The notes under the pieces were generated by a model. The model did no database searches. It worked only from the letters and a program-made list of their open reading frames with translations, and had not been told where the DNA came from. Positions 19,259-27,284 of a stretch of DNA of 64,000 bases are shown piece by piece (position 1 is the first letter of the stretch; every line of letters begins with the position of its first letter). A program made the translations under genes and the position numbers. The stretch is from Dactylosporangium sp040689395 (GTDB lineage Bacteria; Actinomycetota; Actinomycetes; Mycobacteriales; Micromonosporaceae): positions 62,001-126,000 of the forward strand of contig NZ_JBFAZX010000023.1 in assembly GCF_040689395.1 (NCBI RefSeq). The letters are read 5' to 3'.

Positions 19259-19278
19259 TGATACCACTAGTGATACCA
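19259..19278. promoter_or_regulatory. Antitoxin operator: direct repeats TGATACCA
   Basis: Two copies of TGATACCA (19259-19266 and 19271-19278) are spaced by CTAG, 9 nt upstream of the antitoxin start. Tandem short repeats are typical ribbon-helix-helix binding sites. The second repeat overlaps the last codons of the neighbouring HTH gene. Confidence 0.6.
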
Positions 19279-19908
19279 ATGCCTCTCGCCTCGCAGGTCA
19301 CACCACCTCAGCGACGACCGTTCTCCACATGCGTTGTGTGGAAGCAGCACCTGAGGGAACTGTGCTTCCCAGAGCCTGCGGACCTTCGGCGGCAGGTACA
19401 TGCCAGTCCATTCAGCGGCGAGCCGGTCAGCGTTGAGCCATGCGGCGAGGTCGGCGACGGTTTGCGCCTCTTGCAAGACGGTCTTGTACATGGTGACGAG
19501 CCGTTTCGGGTCGTCGAGGTCGTAGACAGGATGGCCGGACCAGTCGAGATGATTCGGCAGGGTGACCGTGCCGCTGGTAGGGCCGCTGAGCTGGGAGAGG
19601 CTGTCCGCGACGACGACCGGCTTCCGTTCGCCGTAAGACATGTAGTCAGCCGGCGACATGGGTGCCGGCGTGGCCTTGGCTTTGCCGCGCGCGCCGCGCT
19701 TCCACCGTTGCTGCGGCGGCAGGATCTTCTGGGCGATGGATTCGCGGGTGAGGCCGCTACGGCGGACGAGCTCGGCTTGTGTGACGTGCTGGGCGGCCTT
19801 GACAATTTCGGCGTCGAGTTCGCTGTTGACGCGTTCGAGCTCGGCGCGGAGCTTAGCGCGGCGCTTGCCGAGCCGGTCGACGTGGCTGAGGTCGTACGCG
19901 GCGGTCAC
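19267..19908 (-). CDS. Helix-turn-helix protein of actinobacterial type, unknown role
   Basis: 213 residues. The N-terminal 45 residues form a charged helix (LGKRRAKLRAELERVNSELD), followed by a helix-turn-helix, VTQAELVRRSGLTRESIAQK. The middle carries SGPTSGTVTLPNHLDW. From memory, a family of similar actinobacterial proteins ends near LWEAQFPQ; here the frame runs about 20 residues further into the Doc antitoxin promoter. That suggests the original end was replaced when the toxin-antitoxin pair arrived. The gene diverges from an XRE-like fragment across a perfect 26-bp palindrome, probably its operator. Confidence 0.65.
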   Translation of the reverse strand: MTAAYDLSHVDRLGKRRAKLRAELERVNSELDAEIVKAAQHVTQAELVRRSGLTRESIAQKILPPQQRWKRGARGKAKATPAPMSPADYMSYGERKPVVVADSLSQLSGPTSGTVTLPNHLDWSGHPVYDLDDPKRLVTMYKTVLQEAQTVADLAAWLNADRLAAEWTGMYLPPKVRRLWEAQFPQVLLPHNACGERSSLRWCDLRGERHWYH

Positions 19909-19927
19909 GATCTCAACGAGAGCCTAG

Positions 19928-19953
19928 CGCTTGGCCTAGTACTAGGCCAAGCG
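19928..19953. promoter_or_regulatory. Perfect 26-bp palindrome between divergent HTH genes
   Basis: Arms CGCTTGGCCTAGT are exact inverted complements with no spacer. The site sits 20 bp before the GTG of the minus-strand HTH gene and directly before the XRE-like reading frame. It is most simply an operator bound by one of these two proteins. Confidence 0.6.
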
Positions 19954-20214
19954 TGCGCTCACCGCCAGGCTGCCAGTGTCCGCAAACGCGGAATTGATCT
20001 GCACCCGTTCAGTGAACATCAGGCGACACTTGAAGAGGAACTGCGTCTGGCCGTTGGCCTGACGGCACTGCGCGAGCGGGCTGGCCTGAGCCGGGCGGAG
20101 GTTGCCGAACGTATCGGCGTCTCGCAACCTCGCGTGGCCGCTATTGAACGGTCCGCGAACATCACACTCGCCGGAACGTTGAGTGCCGCTGTGACCTACC
20201 TAGCTGATTTCTAG
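19954..20214 (+). pseudogene. XRE-type HTH regulator fragment without a usable start codon
   Basis: The reading frame encodes a clear Cro/C1-type helix-turn-helix: LRERAGLSRAEVAERIGVSQ then RVAAIERS, preceded by about 40 residues. No ATG, GTG or TTG in this frame lies between the upstream palindrome and the domain. The C-terminus is replaced by TLSAAVTYLADF and ends inside an inverted repeat. It is probably a truncated regulator whose true start has been lost, unless a CTG (near 19999) is used. Confidence 0.45.
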
Positions 20215-20223
20215 GTAGGTTAC
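20191..20223. terminator. Inverted repeat at the end of the XRE fragment
   Basis: GTGACCTACCTAG and CTAGGTAGGTTAC pair with one mismatch around a 7-nt loop. The stop codon of the XRE-like frame lies inside the second arm. It may be a terminator; the shared CCTAG/CTAGG core with the 19928 palindrome also allows an operator role. Confidence 0.5.
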
Positions 20224-20446
20224 AACCGCTCGGTGGAGAGCCGTTATGCCCGGCTCCGACCTCTTTACAATGTTCCGCAGCACCGTCGAGGCGTCGCCCA
20301 GCCCGTCGCTCGCCTCGGTGTCGTGGGAGCCCAGCGACCCGGCCGTCGATCCGCCAGCCCGAGCCGCCCCGCCTTCGCCCCGGGACGTTGTGCTGTACGC
20401 CGCCGGGTCGATAGGTTGCCTTGATGATCAAAACGGGGACACCGCA

Positions 20447-20629
20447 GTGATCCGCCGAGAGGCCGTGTGGTCCACGATCGGCGCCGTCCTTTTCGTCCTA
20501 CTCCTCGGATACGTCGGCGTGCTCGAACGGCTGTCGTGGTGGCTGGTGCTACTGCTGGCCATAGCTCTCGGCGCCCTGTCCACGCAGGTTACTGACGCTC
20601 TTTGGCGCAGACGGCAGGGGCCGAAGTGA
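20447..20629 (+). CDS. Small two-helix membrane protein
   Basis: 60 residues from GTG 20447, with GGGGA about 8 nt upstream. Two hydrophobic segments, STIGAVLFVLLLGYVGVL and WWLVLLLAIALGALSTQV, are separated by a short loop, and the tail is basic (LWRRRQGPK). No family is recognised. It is followed 39 nt later by the gene at 20669 and may be co-transcribed with it. Similar small membrane proteins occur in actinobacterial plasmid-type regions, but this link is only suggestive. Confidence 0.55.
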   Translation: MIRREAVWSTIGAVLFVLLLGYVGVLERLSWWLVLLLAIALGALSTQVTDALWRRRQGPK

Positions 20630-20668
20630 ACAGCACCCCGACTCCCACCCCCGAAGGAGAAGCCGGAC

Positions 20669-21322
20669 ATGGCCGCTGAGCGGTCCCGCGATGACCTCGA
20701 CGCCGCGCTGGTGAAGTCGCTCAACGCGCTACGCCTGGTCGGCGACAACCGTGAACTTCGGACCGTCCTAAATCGCGAGCTTGCCGAGTCGACCGTCGGC
20801 CTGCGCGCGCACTTCCCCGACGCCACCGGCGCCCCAGACTGGGTCGGCCGCTCGTGGCCGTACCGCGAGCACATGCGGAAGCTGTACGCAGAGGCCGGCT
20901 ACTCGCGTGACGAGGCCAGACGGGCACAGCCGTCGATCCGGTACCACGTCGCGAGCCTGGTGCGGGAGCAGCTCACACCTGAGCAGGTTGCCGATCTCGG
21001 CCTGCACGAAGACGACCTTGTCGAACGGGCGCGGACGTCACGTAAGGCAACGCGGGCACTGCTGAGCACGGTCAACCCGGCTGGCAAGGACGTGGTCGGG
21101 TCGGCCGAGGCGGGGCTGCTGCTCCTCCAGCGGATACCGGTCGAGTCCGTGCAGGCGCTCGATGACACTGAACGTGCACACCTGCGCGATCTGCTCGACC
21201 AGATCGTCGAGCGGGTAGGCGCACTGCTTGGCTCGGTGCGGCAGGATGCCGCCCGGCCTGTCGCCGCCGAGGTGGACGGGCAGCACCGCAAACCGCTCGA
21301 CCGGCTCAGCCCGGACGACTGA
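20669..21322 (+). CDS. Hypothetical protein, charged and helical
   Basis: 217 residues starting at ATG 20669, with a good ribosome-binding site (AAGGAGA, about 10 nt upstream). The protein is rich in Arg, Asp, Glu and Leu and has no membrane segment. Segments such as DDLDAALVKSLNALRLVGDN and RAHLRDLLDQIVERVGALLG suggest a mostly alpha-helical, possibly coiled-coil fold. I recognise no family. It lies among toxin-antitoxin genes and decayed fragments, so it probably belongs to the same mobile or accessory block. Confidence 0.6.
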   Translation: MAAERSRDDLDAALVKSLNALRLVGDNRELRTVLNRELAESTVGLRAHFPDATGAPDWVGRSWPYREHMRKLYAEAGYSRDEARRAQPSIRYHVASLVREQLTPEQVADLGLHEDDLVERARTSRKATRALLSTVNPAGKDVVGSAEAGLLLLQRIPVESVQALDDTERAHLRDLLDQIVERVGALLGSVRQDAARPVAAEVDGQHRKPLDRLSPDD

Positions 21323-21442
21323 ACACAACGAACGCGGCCCCGCTCCTTCGTCCTGGAAGTCGGGGCCGTTCGCTGTTCGGCGAACTGCCAGTCTGGGCGT
21401 TACCGGGCATTTCGCTCATGGACGCCGTCTCGTCGGGCATGG

Positions 21443-21876
21443 TTATGCCAGGACGACCTTTGCGCCGCGAGAGAAGCTCGAGTCGTGGACCTCGAGCGTC
21501 ACAAGCTTGACATTCGCGGCGACGTCGAAGACGACGATGACGCTGACCTGGTTGCCCGGGTTGATCTTTTCCAAGAACGATTCGCCGTTGGGTTGGCGTA
21601 CAGGCTGGCGACACCGTCGGTTTCGTAGCGGGCGACGGCGGCGTCGTAGGCGACGACGTTGCTGTCGTCGAAGGTTCGGGCGTCGTTGCCGATGTTCTTG
21701 ACCTGCAGCGTGATCTGACAGAAGCGGCCTTGCGCCTTCTACCCGGCGATCTGTGTCTTGCCGCAGTCTGGGCCTTTGGTGACCTTAAACTCGAACTTGC
21801 CGTCCCGAACAGCGGTTCCGGCAGCCGCGACGTCCGAGGTTTTCGGGGCAGCGGTCGCTACTTTCGCAATCGTCAC
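21443..21876 (-). pseudogene. Decayed DUF4352-type lipoprotein gene
   Basis: The minus strand reads GKFEFKVTKGPDCGKTQIAG, an in-frame TAG, then KAQGRFCQITLQVKNIGND, ARTFDDSNVVAYDAAVARYE and, after a frameshift near 21595, FLEKINPGNQVSVIVVFDVA with LEVHDSRFSRGAKVVLA at the end. This is the beta-sandwich pattern of DUF4352 lipoproteins. The lipobox and transmembrane start are missing. One nonsense change, one frameshift and 5' loss make it a pseudogene. Confidence 0.65.
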
Positions 21877-22018
21877 GCGAGTTGCCAGCAATACGAGATG
21901 GAAGCCCACGTCGGTACACCGACCCGCTGATCGCGGCGTGGAATCTCAGCCGGTCATCGGGCGGAGATGTTGACTCAGCGGTCGACCAACTGCGAGCGCG
22001 GGCACTCCGGGAGCGGCT

Positions 22019-22909
22019 GTGGAGATAGGGCGTCACGTCGAACTCGTCGCCACCGCGTACGCCGACGAACTGTCAATACGATCCCTCGCGGAGATCAGTG
22101 CGATCACCGCCGACCAGAACGTGCGCATCATCGGCGGGCAGATGGCTTCGCTGCTCCTGACCGCCTTTCCCGTCCCAGGGATCGATGTACGCCGCACCCG
22201 CGACGCCGATGCCGCCATCACCACCGAACTCGCCGGCTCCCGCGTCATCCATCAGCGCCTCCTCGACCACGGGTTGTTGACGCTCCCGCAAGACTTTTCG
22301 GCCGTCGTTGACATTCGCTACCGTACGGTCCGCGGATGCAACGGTCGAGCTGTGTACCCCCGGGATCCGACCATTCTGACCTGTCCCGTGAGTGGCCATC
22401 CACCAGGGAACTGCGTCGCCTCGGACTTCAAGCTCACCCGGCACGGGATGGCGGGAACCAAGGTTGATCCGCAACCGCTCATCACCTACGAGCCTTATCT
22501 GATCGATCAGCTCAAGCAGCATCTGATCCTGACCTACGAGCAGATCCACCTCAATGCGCCGAAAGCGAAGATCATCGTGGTCGGGTACCCGCATCTCTTC
22601 CGCGACGGCGCAACAGACGGTTGCATGGGGGTGACGCCCGAGGCGCAGGCCTGGATGAACCAGATGGGGGTCAAGCTGACGCAGACCATCACCAATGCCG
22701 TCCAGACCGTGAAGGTGGACTACCCGGACACGCAGATCGGGTTCGCCGATCCTACGGCCGCGTTCACCGGACACGGAGTATGCGAGCCCGACCACCCCGA
22801 GTGGATCAACGGCATCGACCTCTCCAACCAGGTCTTCAGTTACCACCCCAACATCAACGGCCAGATCGGATACGCCGGCGTGGTGAACGCGGCAATCGTC
22901 AACAACTGA
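22019..22909 (+). CDS. Chimeric ORF: nucleotidyltransferase-like N-terminus joined to SGNH-hydrolase C-terminus
   Basis: 296 residues. Residues of about 36-85 (VRIIGGQMASLLLTAF, then RRTRDADAAITTEL) resemble the start of an AbiEii-like nucleotidyltransferase. From about residue 150 the sequence is the second half of a secreted SGNH/GDSL esterase: AKIIVVGYPHLF, QIGFADPTAAFTGHGV and SYHPN carrying the catalytic-type histidine. The GDS nucleophile block, the GGND block and the signal peptide are absent. The join falls near a 22-nt sequence (22274-22295) that recurs at 43315. GTG 22019 has GGAG upstream, so it may still be expressed, but esterase activity is unlikely. Confidence 0.6.
   Translation: MEIGRHVELVATAYADELSIRSLAEISAITADQNVRIIGGQMASLLLTAFPVPGIDVRRTRDADAAITTELAGSRVIHQRLLDHGLLTLPQDFSAVVDIRYRTVRGCNGRAVYPRDPTILTCPVSGHPPGNCVASDFKLTRHGMAGTKVDPQPLITYEPYLIDQLKQHLILTYEQIHLNAPKAKIIVVGYPHLFRDGATDGCMGVTPEAQAWMNQMGVKLTQTITNAVQTVKVDYPDTQIGFADPTAAFTGHGVCEPDHPEWINGIDLSNQVFSYHPNINGQIGYAGVVNAAIVNN
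22274..22295 (+). repeat. 22-nt sequence shared with 43315-43336 (copy 1)
   Basis: TTGTTGACGCTCCCGCAAGA plus CT occurs here and at 43315 in the same orientation, with unrelated flanks. Both copies lie at breakpoints of damaged genes. A 22-mer does not recur by chance in 64 kb. Confidence 0.8.
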
Positions 22910-22937
22910 CGGCCGGCGCGAAGCGGAAGGAACCAGC

Positions 22938-23340
22938 ATGACGGGACGCACGGTACTCGGAGCATCGATCTGGCGTCCCGTCGCGCTCGCCGCGGGGGGT
23001 GGGCTTCGTCCTGCTCGCCCCCGCGGCGGGCGTGCTGTTGCATCAGGAGCGGAGCAACTCGCAACGGTTCGACTTCTGGCCGTTGCTGGAGTTGCTCGCT
23101 TACCTGCTGCTGGTCCTGCCGTGGTTGGGGCCGCTCGCGCTGCGGTTGCTCGGTGTGCCGTGGCCGTGGGCAGTCGGCCTACTCGGCGAAGTGCTGATGC
23201 TTCCGATCTACCTGGCGTTCTACCGCCCCGGCGGCGTCAACCATTCCTGGTGGGTCTACGGACTCCAGGCCGCACTTGCATACGGCCTGGCGGCAATAGG
23301 GCCGGCCATTTTCGGAAGGTCGTCCGCTCAACCGAAATGA
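22938..23340 (+). pseudogene. Small membrane protein gene with frameshift in a G run
   Basis: ATG 22938 has AAGGA 6 nt upstream and opens MTGRTVLGASIWRPVALAAG. At a run of six G near 23000 the frame is lost. The other frame continues FVLLAPAAGVLLHQERSN with three more hydrophobic segments (LLELLAYLLLVLPWLG, WAVGLLGEVLMLPIYLAF, LAYGLAAIGPAIFG) to the stop at 23340. Removing one G restores a protein of about 133 residues. This could be a mutation, a phase-variable tract or a base-calling error. The shorter frame from 22999 may be what automatic annotation reports. Confidence 0.6.
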
Positions 23341-23488
23341 CGACAGGAACTAGTGATATTTACGCAACGTGAATCGGACCATGTCTGCGTGGAGTACACG
23401 AGCCTCTCGACCGGTGTGACCGCGAAGTGCCGGTCGAAGCTCTCCACCGTCGTGTCCAACAGGCCGGAGTCGACCTTACAAGGCGAGT

Positions 23489-23516
23489 CATGTCCATACT
23501 CGCGAGTATGGACATG
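23489..23516. promoter_or_regulatory. Perfect 28-bp palindrome
   Basis: CATGTCCATACTCG and its exact inverted complement meet without a spacer. The outer ATGT/ACAT arms resemble sites used by PadR/GntR/TetR-type repressors. It lies in a 280-bp stretch with no supported gene, 100 bp beyond the 3' end of the large secreted-protein gene. Confidence 0.5.
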
Positions 23517-23617
23517 CTGGGGCTGGGGCCGCGGGAAGCCCCGCTGGCCCCAGACCTGCACGGCAACGGCACGACCGCCGAGCTCGGTCGCGCCGTCGCC
23601 GAACGCGTCCTCGAACG

Positions 23618-26494
23618 CTAGTACTGCACGAGCAGGTACTGCGACGTCTGATCGGTCGTGCTGCCATCGGCGCGGCGGCCGATGACGACCAGGTTGTGCG
23701 AGCCGGCCTCCGAAGGCGTCCACGTCACCGTGGCGTGGCCGTTCACCGCCGCGACGTTCTTCGTGTCGCCGTAGTCAAATCGGTAGTCGAACGACACGAC
23801 CCCGTCGGTGCCTGCCGTGAACTCGAACGTCCCCTCGACCCCGGCGCCACCGCCCCACACGTAGGGCGCGTACTGCGCCGAAACCACCTTCGTCGCGGTA
23901 CCGACAAGGAAGCGGTATTCGGTCACCGACGAGAGCTCGCCGCCGGGCAACACCTGCTGAACGTACAGCGTATTCAGCCCGTTGTGCGTCGGCGTGATCT
24001 CGGTGTACGTCGTAGTGCTCTCCGGCGTCGGCGGCACGGCAACGACCGGCCCGTCCTCGAGGTGGTATCGGAACTCCACGATGTCCGGGACCAGCTGCGA
24101 GTAGAAGCCCACGTTGCCCGGGATGCCGATGCCGCCCGTCGGGTTGTACGCGTTCCACGCGCCGTAGACGGTGACCTTGTCGTCCTTGGCGATGATGTAC
24201 TGCCGGCGCTGCTCCGACTCCGTCCCGTCGGCGGCGACGCTACGGACCAGAACATTGTTCAGTCCCGGCGAGAGTGGCGTGTATGTCACCGTTGCCGTGC
24301 CGTCCGCGTCCACGGGCACGGTGAGGTCCTCGGCGCCGTAAGGCAGCGTGTAGCGGAACTGCGTCGCGGGCAGCGCGGCCCGGAACGTGACCGTCACCGG
24401 GTGGTTGATGATCACGTCGCCGGCCGGCGTCCAGGTGACGACGGGACCGGAGAAGACCTGGAAGGTGTACCGCGTCTCCGGCGATCGGCTCCCGTCGGCC
24501 CGCACGGCCTGCGCGATGACCGTGGTGTTCCCTGCGTGCGTCGGTGTCACGTCGATGTAGGCATAGGTGTCGCCGTTGCTGGAGATCGAGGTCTCCGGCC
24601 CGCCGTCGAAGCGGTAGACGAACCCGGTCAGGTCCGGCAACTGGCTGCCGAACTCGATCCGCTGCGAGATCCCGACGCCGTCGCGCCGCGGCGAGTCCGT
24701 CTGTCCCCACGCGTAGACGTACGGCCGCACCGAGATGATCGAGAAGTAGTACTGCGTCTGCTGCGAGACGGTCCCGTCGGCCGACACGGAGCTCACCAGC
24801 ATGTTGAAGAACCCGGGTGTGTCGGCCGTGTACGGCAGCACGGCACTGCCGTCCGCCCTGGCGTCGACCCGCCCGCTGCGGTCGCCGATGACGTACTGGT
24901 AGGCCACCACCCCGGACCGGCGCGGCTTGAACGTGAACGAGCCGGCCACGCCCTCGACCTGGTCGGTGAACACGTCGAACTCCGCCGACTGCACCACCGG
25001 CTCGTCGCTGACGACGGTCGACAGCTTGCCCTGCCCGATCATCTTCGTTCCCGTGTAGGCCCGCAGCGTGATGTCGACGTACCCGGTCTGGGTGAACGTG
25101 ATCGGCCCGCTCGCCTTGCCACCGGTCGTCGGCAGCTTGACCTCGGCCGTCCCCGGCAGCTGGTACGACATCACGGTCGTCTCGCTCGCCGGCGCGTTCA
25201 GGTTGATCGTGCTCGGCAGCCCGACCCCGGCCACGTCGACGGACCCGTACGGCGAGGTGTTGCGCACGAAGAACCGGTAGTTCTTCTCCGGCCCGCGGTT
25301 TCCGGCCTCATCGACGGCGGCCACGTACAGCGACGCCATCCCGGACTTGTCCGGCGTGTAATCAAGCACGCCCCTGCCGGACCGGTTCGCCTTCACGACC
25401 CCGGTGTGCCCGACGATGTCCCGCCAGTAGAACGCGGCCACGTCGGGGTCCCCACCGGCGTCGAACCGGAACCGGCCGGCCACCCCGGGCCCGCCCGACG
25501 GCACGTTACCGGCCGGGTACTGCTTCGAGGCGACCCCCGGCTCATGCGCGGGCGCCGTCTTGTCCACGGTGAGGTAGCAGGTCTTGGCCCACGCCCCGTA
25601 GTCGGTGTAGTCGTAACCCCGAGCGCTCCAGGCGACCAGGGTCCCGTCGGCGTACCCGCTGAGGTCGGTGGACGCCTGGAACACCCCACCGCCGTAGGTC
25701 CCCCCGCTGAACTCCCGCCGCTGCTCCGGATGAGCGGAATCCCAGACGGCGAAGATCGCGTTCTTGGGATCGTTGACATCGCCATCGGTGACCTTCGCAG
25801 AGAAGGTCGGATACGACCCCGCGGTCGGATGCTTGGCAGCAGTACCACAGGCGCCGTCCGGATACTGCAGCTTGAGCTCGGACGCGACCGCCAGGTGGTT
25901 GCCGCTCACCCCGATCCGCGGCTGCTGTACCGACCGCCCGAGCCGCTGATCGCCCTCAGAGGCCGCCGCGACGCGCAGCTCAACGGTGAGCGCCTTGTCC
26001 CCGCGAGCGACGGCGACCCCGATCGCCTCGGTGAGATCGAACCCGAACCCACCCGGGCAGGACCAACTCCCGGCCCCGAGCGACGCCTGCCCGATCCGCT
26101 CAATCTCCTGCGGCGCCCGATTCCACGCCGTGTTGTCCTTGACCGCCGACGTGCGCCAGAGTTCGACAGGTGCGGCGGCGCCGCAGTCGGTGACGTTAGT
26201 CTCGTTCGAGTACAGGCTTGCCAGGTGGACGGCCTGGCCCTTCAACCCGGTGAGGTCGAAGGTGAAGTACGACCGCCGTGTGTGCGTCTTCCCGGCGGCG
26301 TCGAGCGTCGTGCCGACCGGCAGGTCCCCGGCCTGGTTGACGAAGCTGGTCAACGGGCTGCGCGAGTCGGTCCAAGCCCACTTGGTGGGGCTGAGGTTGA
26401 CAGGTTCGGCCTGAGCGTGCACGGGCTGTGCGGTGGCCGCCACGACAACGAGCGCGGCGCCGGCGGACAGCAGAATGCTGCGTACGCGTGCCAT
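23618..26494 (-). CDS. Large secreted protein with DNRLRE-like N-terminus and Ig-like repeats
   Basis: 958 residues. The start MARVRSILLSAGAALVVVAA then QPVHAQA is a Sec signal peptide with an AQA cleavage site. ATG 26494 has GGAGG 9 nt upstream. Residues of about 30-190 look like a DNRLRE domain (PTKWAWTDSRSPLTSF, RRSYFTFDLTGLKG, VELWRTSAVKDNTAWNRAP). The remainder is a chain of beta-sandwich, Ig-like modules of about 95-110 residues with repeated endings such as YTPDKSGMASLYVAAVDEAG, PSEAGSHNLVVIGRRADGS and THAGNTTVIAQAVRADGSRS. There is no sortase signal and no catalytic motif. It is probably an extracellular surface or matrix protein; the partner is unknown. Confidence 0.85.
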   Translation of the reverse strand: MARVRSILLSAGAALVVVAATAQPVHAQAEPVNLSPTKWAWTDSRSPLTSFVNQAGDLPVGTTLDAAGKTHTRRSYFTFDLTGLKGQAVHLASLYSNETNVTDCGAAAPVELWRTSAVKDNTAWNRAPQEIERIGQASLGAGSWSCPGGFGFDLTEAIGVAVARGDKALTVELRVAAASEGDQRLGRSVQQPRIGVSGNHLAVASELKLQYPDGACGTAAKHPTAGSYPTFSAKVTDGDVNDPKNAIFAVWDSAHPEQRREFSGGTYGGGVFQASTDLSGYADGTLVAWSARGYDYTDYGAWAKTCYLTVDKTAPAHEPGVASKQYPAGNVPSGGPGVAGRFRFDAGGDPDVAAFYWRDIVGHTGVVKANRSGRGVLDYTPDKSGMASLYVAAVDEAGNRGPEKNYRFFVRNTSPYGSVDVAGVGLPSTINLNAPASETTVMSYQLPGTAEVKLPTTGGKASGPITFTQTGYVDITLRAYTGTKMIGQGKLSTVVSDEPVVQSAEFDVFTDQVEGVAGSFTFKPRRSGVVAYQYVIGDRSGRVDARADGSAVLPYTADTPGFFNMLVSSVSADGTVSQQTQYYFSIISVRPYVYAWGQTDSPRRDGVGISQRIEFGSQLPDLTGFVYRFDGGPETSISSNGDTYAYIDVTPTHAGNTTVIAQAVRADGSRSPETRYTFQVFSGPVVTWTPAGDVIINHPVTVTFRAALPATQFRYTLPYGAEDLTVPVDADGTATVTYTPLSPGLNNVLVRSVAADGTESEQRRQYIIAKDDKVTVYGAWNAYNPTGGIGIPGNVGFYSQLVPDIVEFRYHLEDGPVVAVPPTPESTTTYTEITPTHNGLNTLYVQQVLPGGELSSVTEYRFLVGTATKVVSAQYAPYVWGGGAGVEGTFEFTAGTDGVVSFDYRFDYGDTKNVAAVNGHATVTWTPSEAGSHNLVVIGRRADGSTTDQTSQYLLVQY

Positions 26495-26639
26495 ATGGGT
26501 GTTTCCTCCCCGATTCCCGGCCAGCGATCGCCGACCGGGCACCGGGGATCGTAGACCCACCAGCGAGCGCGGTGTCACCGAATATCCATAATGGACAATA
26601 TTCACCAGACCGCCGATTCTGCAGCAAACCGCAACGGCG

Positions 26640-26954
26640 CTGCTGCACCACGCAGGCCTGCGCGACGTGCGCCCGCACGATGCCCGGCACACCGCGATCA
26701 AGATTCTCCGAGACCGGGGCCCGGCGCTGGGTCGACCGCTGGTCGACACGGTCGAGGGCAGCCGGCACGCCAATATGAAGGAACTGCGACCCGGCTCGAC
26801 CGGCCGAACTGAGATCCGCCTACTCTTTGCCTTCGACCTGCAGCGGCAAGCCATCCTGCTCGTCGGCGCACACCCAGACCCGCCACGCCACCGAAGTCGC
26901 CCGACGCGGCGGGGCGCTGGCTCGTGGTCGGTTCCTAGGCCGGCTAACTGCTGA
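26640..26954 (+). pseudogene. Chimeric remnant: tyrosine-recombinase tail fused to HigB/RelE-like toxin piece
   Basis: One open frame encodes LLHHAGLRDVRPHDARHTAI, the HxLRH-type catalytic box region of a tyrosine recombinase (here HDARHT), and then directly ALGRPLVDTVEGSRHANMKE and LRPGSTGRTEIRLLFAFDLQ, the core of a Gp49-like HigB/RelE toxin. Both parts are incomplete. The integrase lacks its other catalytic residues and final tyrosine, and the toxin lacks both ends. This is debris of a mobile element and a toxin-antitoxin pair joined by deletion. Confidence 0.6.
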
Positions 26955-26969
26955 CTCGGCGGGGTTCGG

Positions 26970-27284
26970 CTACGGCGTGAGCGACGGAGACAGGCTCGGA
27001 TCGGGAAGCAGTGACCCCAGCACACCCGCGCCGCCGCAGAGTAGGCATGGCAGCAGACAGAGGAAGATCACGGTCGCGCAGATGATGACCGTGATCCAGA
27101 TGGCGGCGTGCGGGCCGCGGAGCCCTCGGCCGGGCGGCGCTGGCGGTGGTACGGCTACATAGAACTGGCCGGTCGGCGGCTGATACGAGCCGGGCCCGTA
27201 TCCGGCGGGGCCGTACCCGCCGGGCGGTGCCGATGCGGGCCGGAAGTCAGGCAGGCCGGGTTCAGGGTTGGGCGGGTAGGTCAC
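26970..27284 (-). CDS. Proline-rich single-pass membrane protein
   Basis: 104 residues. The N-terminal 55 are rich in Pro, Gly and Tyr (APPGGYGPAGYGPGSYQPP), followed by one transmembrane helix, AIWITVIICATVIFLCLLPC, and a short Ser/Pro tail. Proteins with this layout are common and poorly understood in actinobacteria, often with the proline-rich part in the cytoplasm. GTG 27284 follows GGAGAAAACCCT. No partner gene is evident. Confidence 0.65.
   Translation of the reverse strand: MTYPPNPEPGLPDFRPASAPPGGYGPAGYGPGSYQPPTGQFYVAVPPPAPPGRGLRGPHAAIWITVIICATVIFLCLLPCLLCGGAGVLGSLLPDPSLSPSLTP

Noticed and set aside
23427..23621. Small plus-strand ORF including the 28-bp palindrome.
   Set aside because: No ribosome-binding site or family was found, and the palindrome better explains the local sequence.
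23696..26554. A 952-codon plus-strand open frame.
   Set aside because: It is antisense to the secreted DNRLRE/Ig protein, is Arg/Pro/His-rich, and has no recognisable domain.
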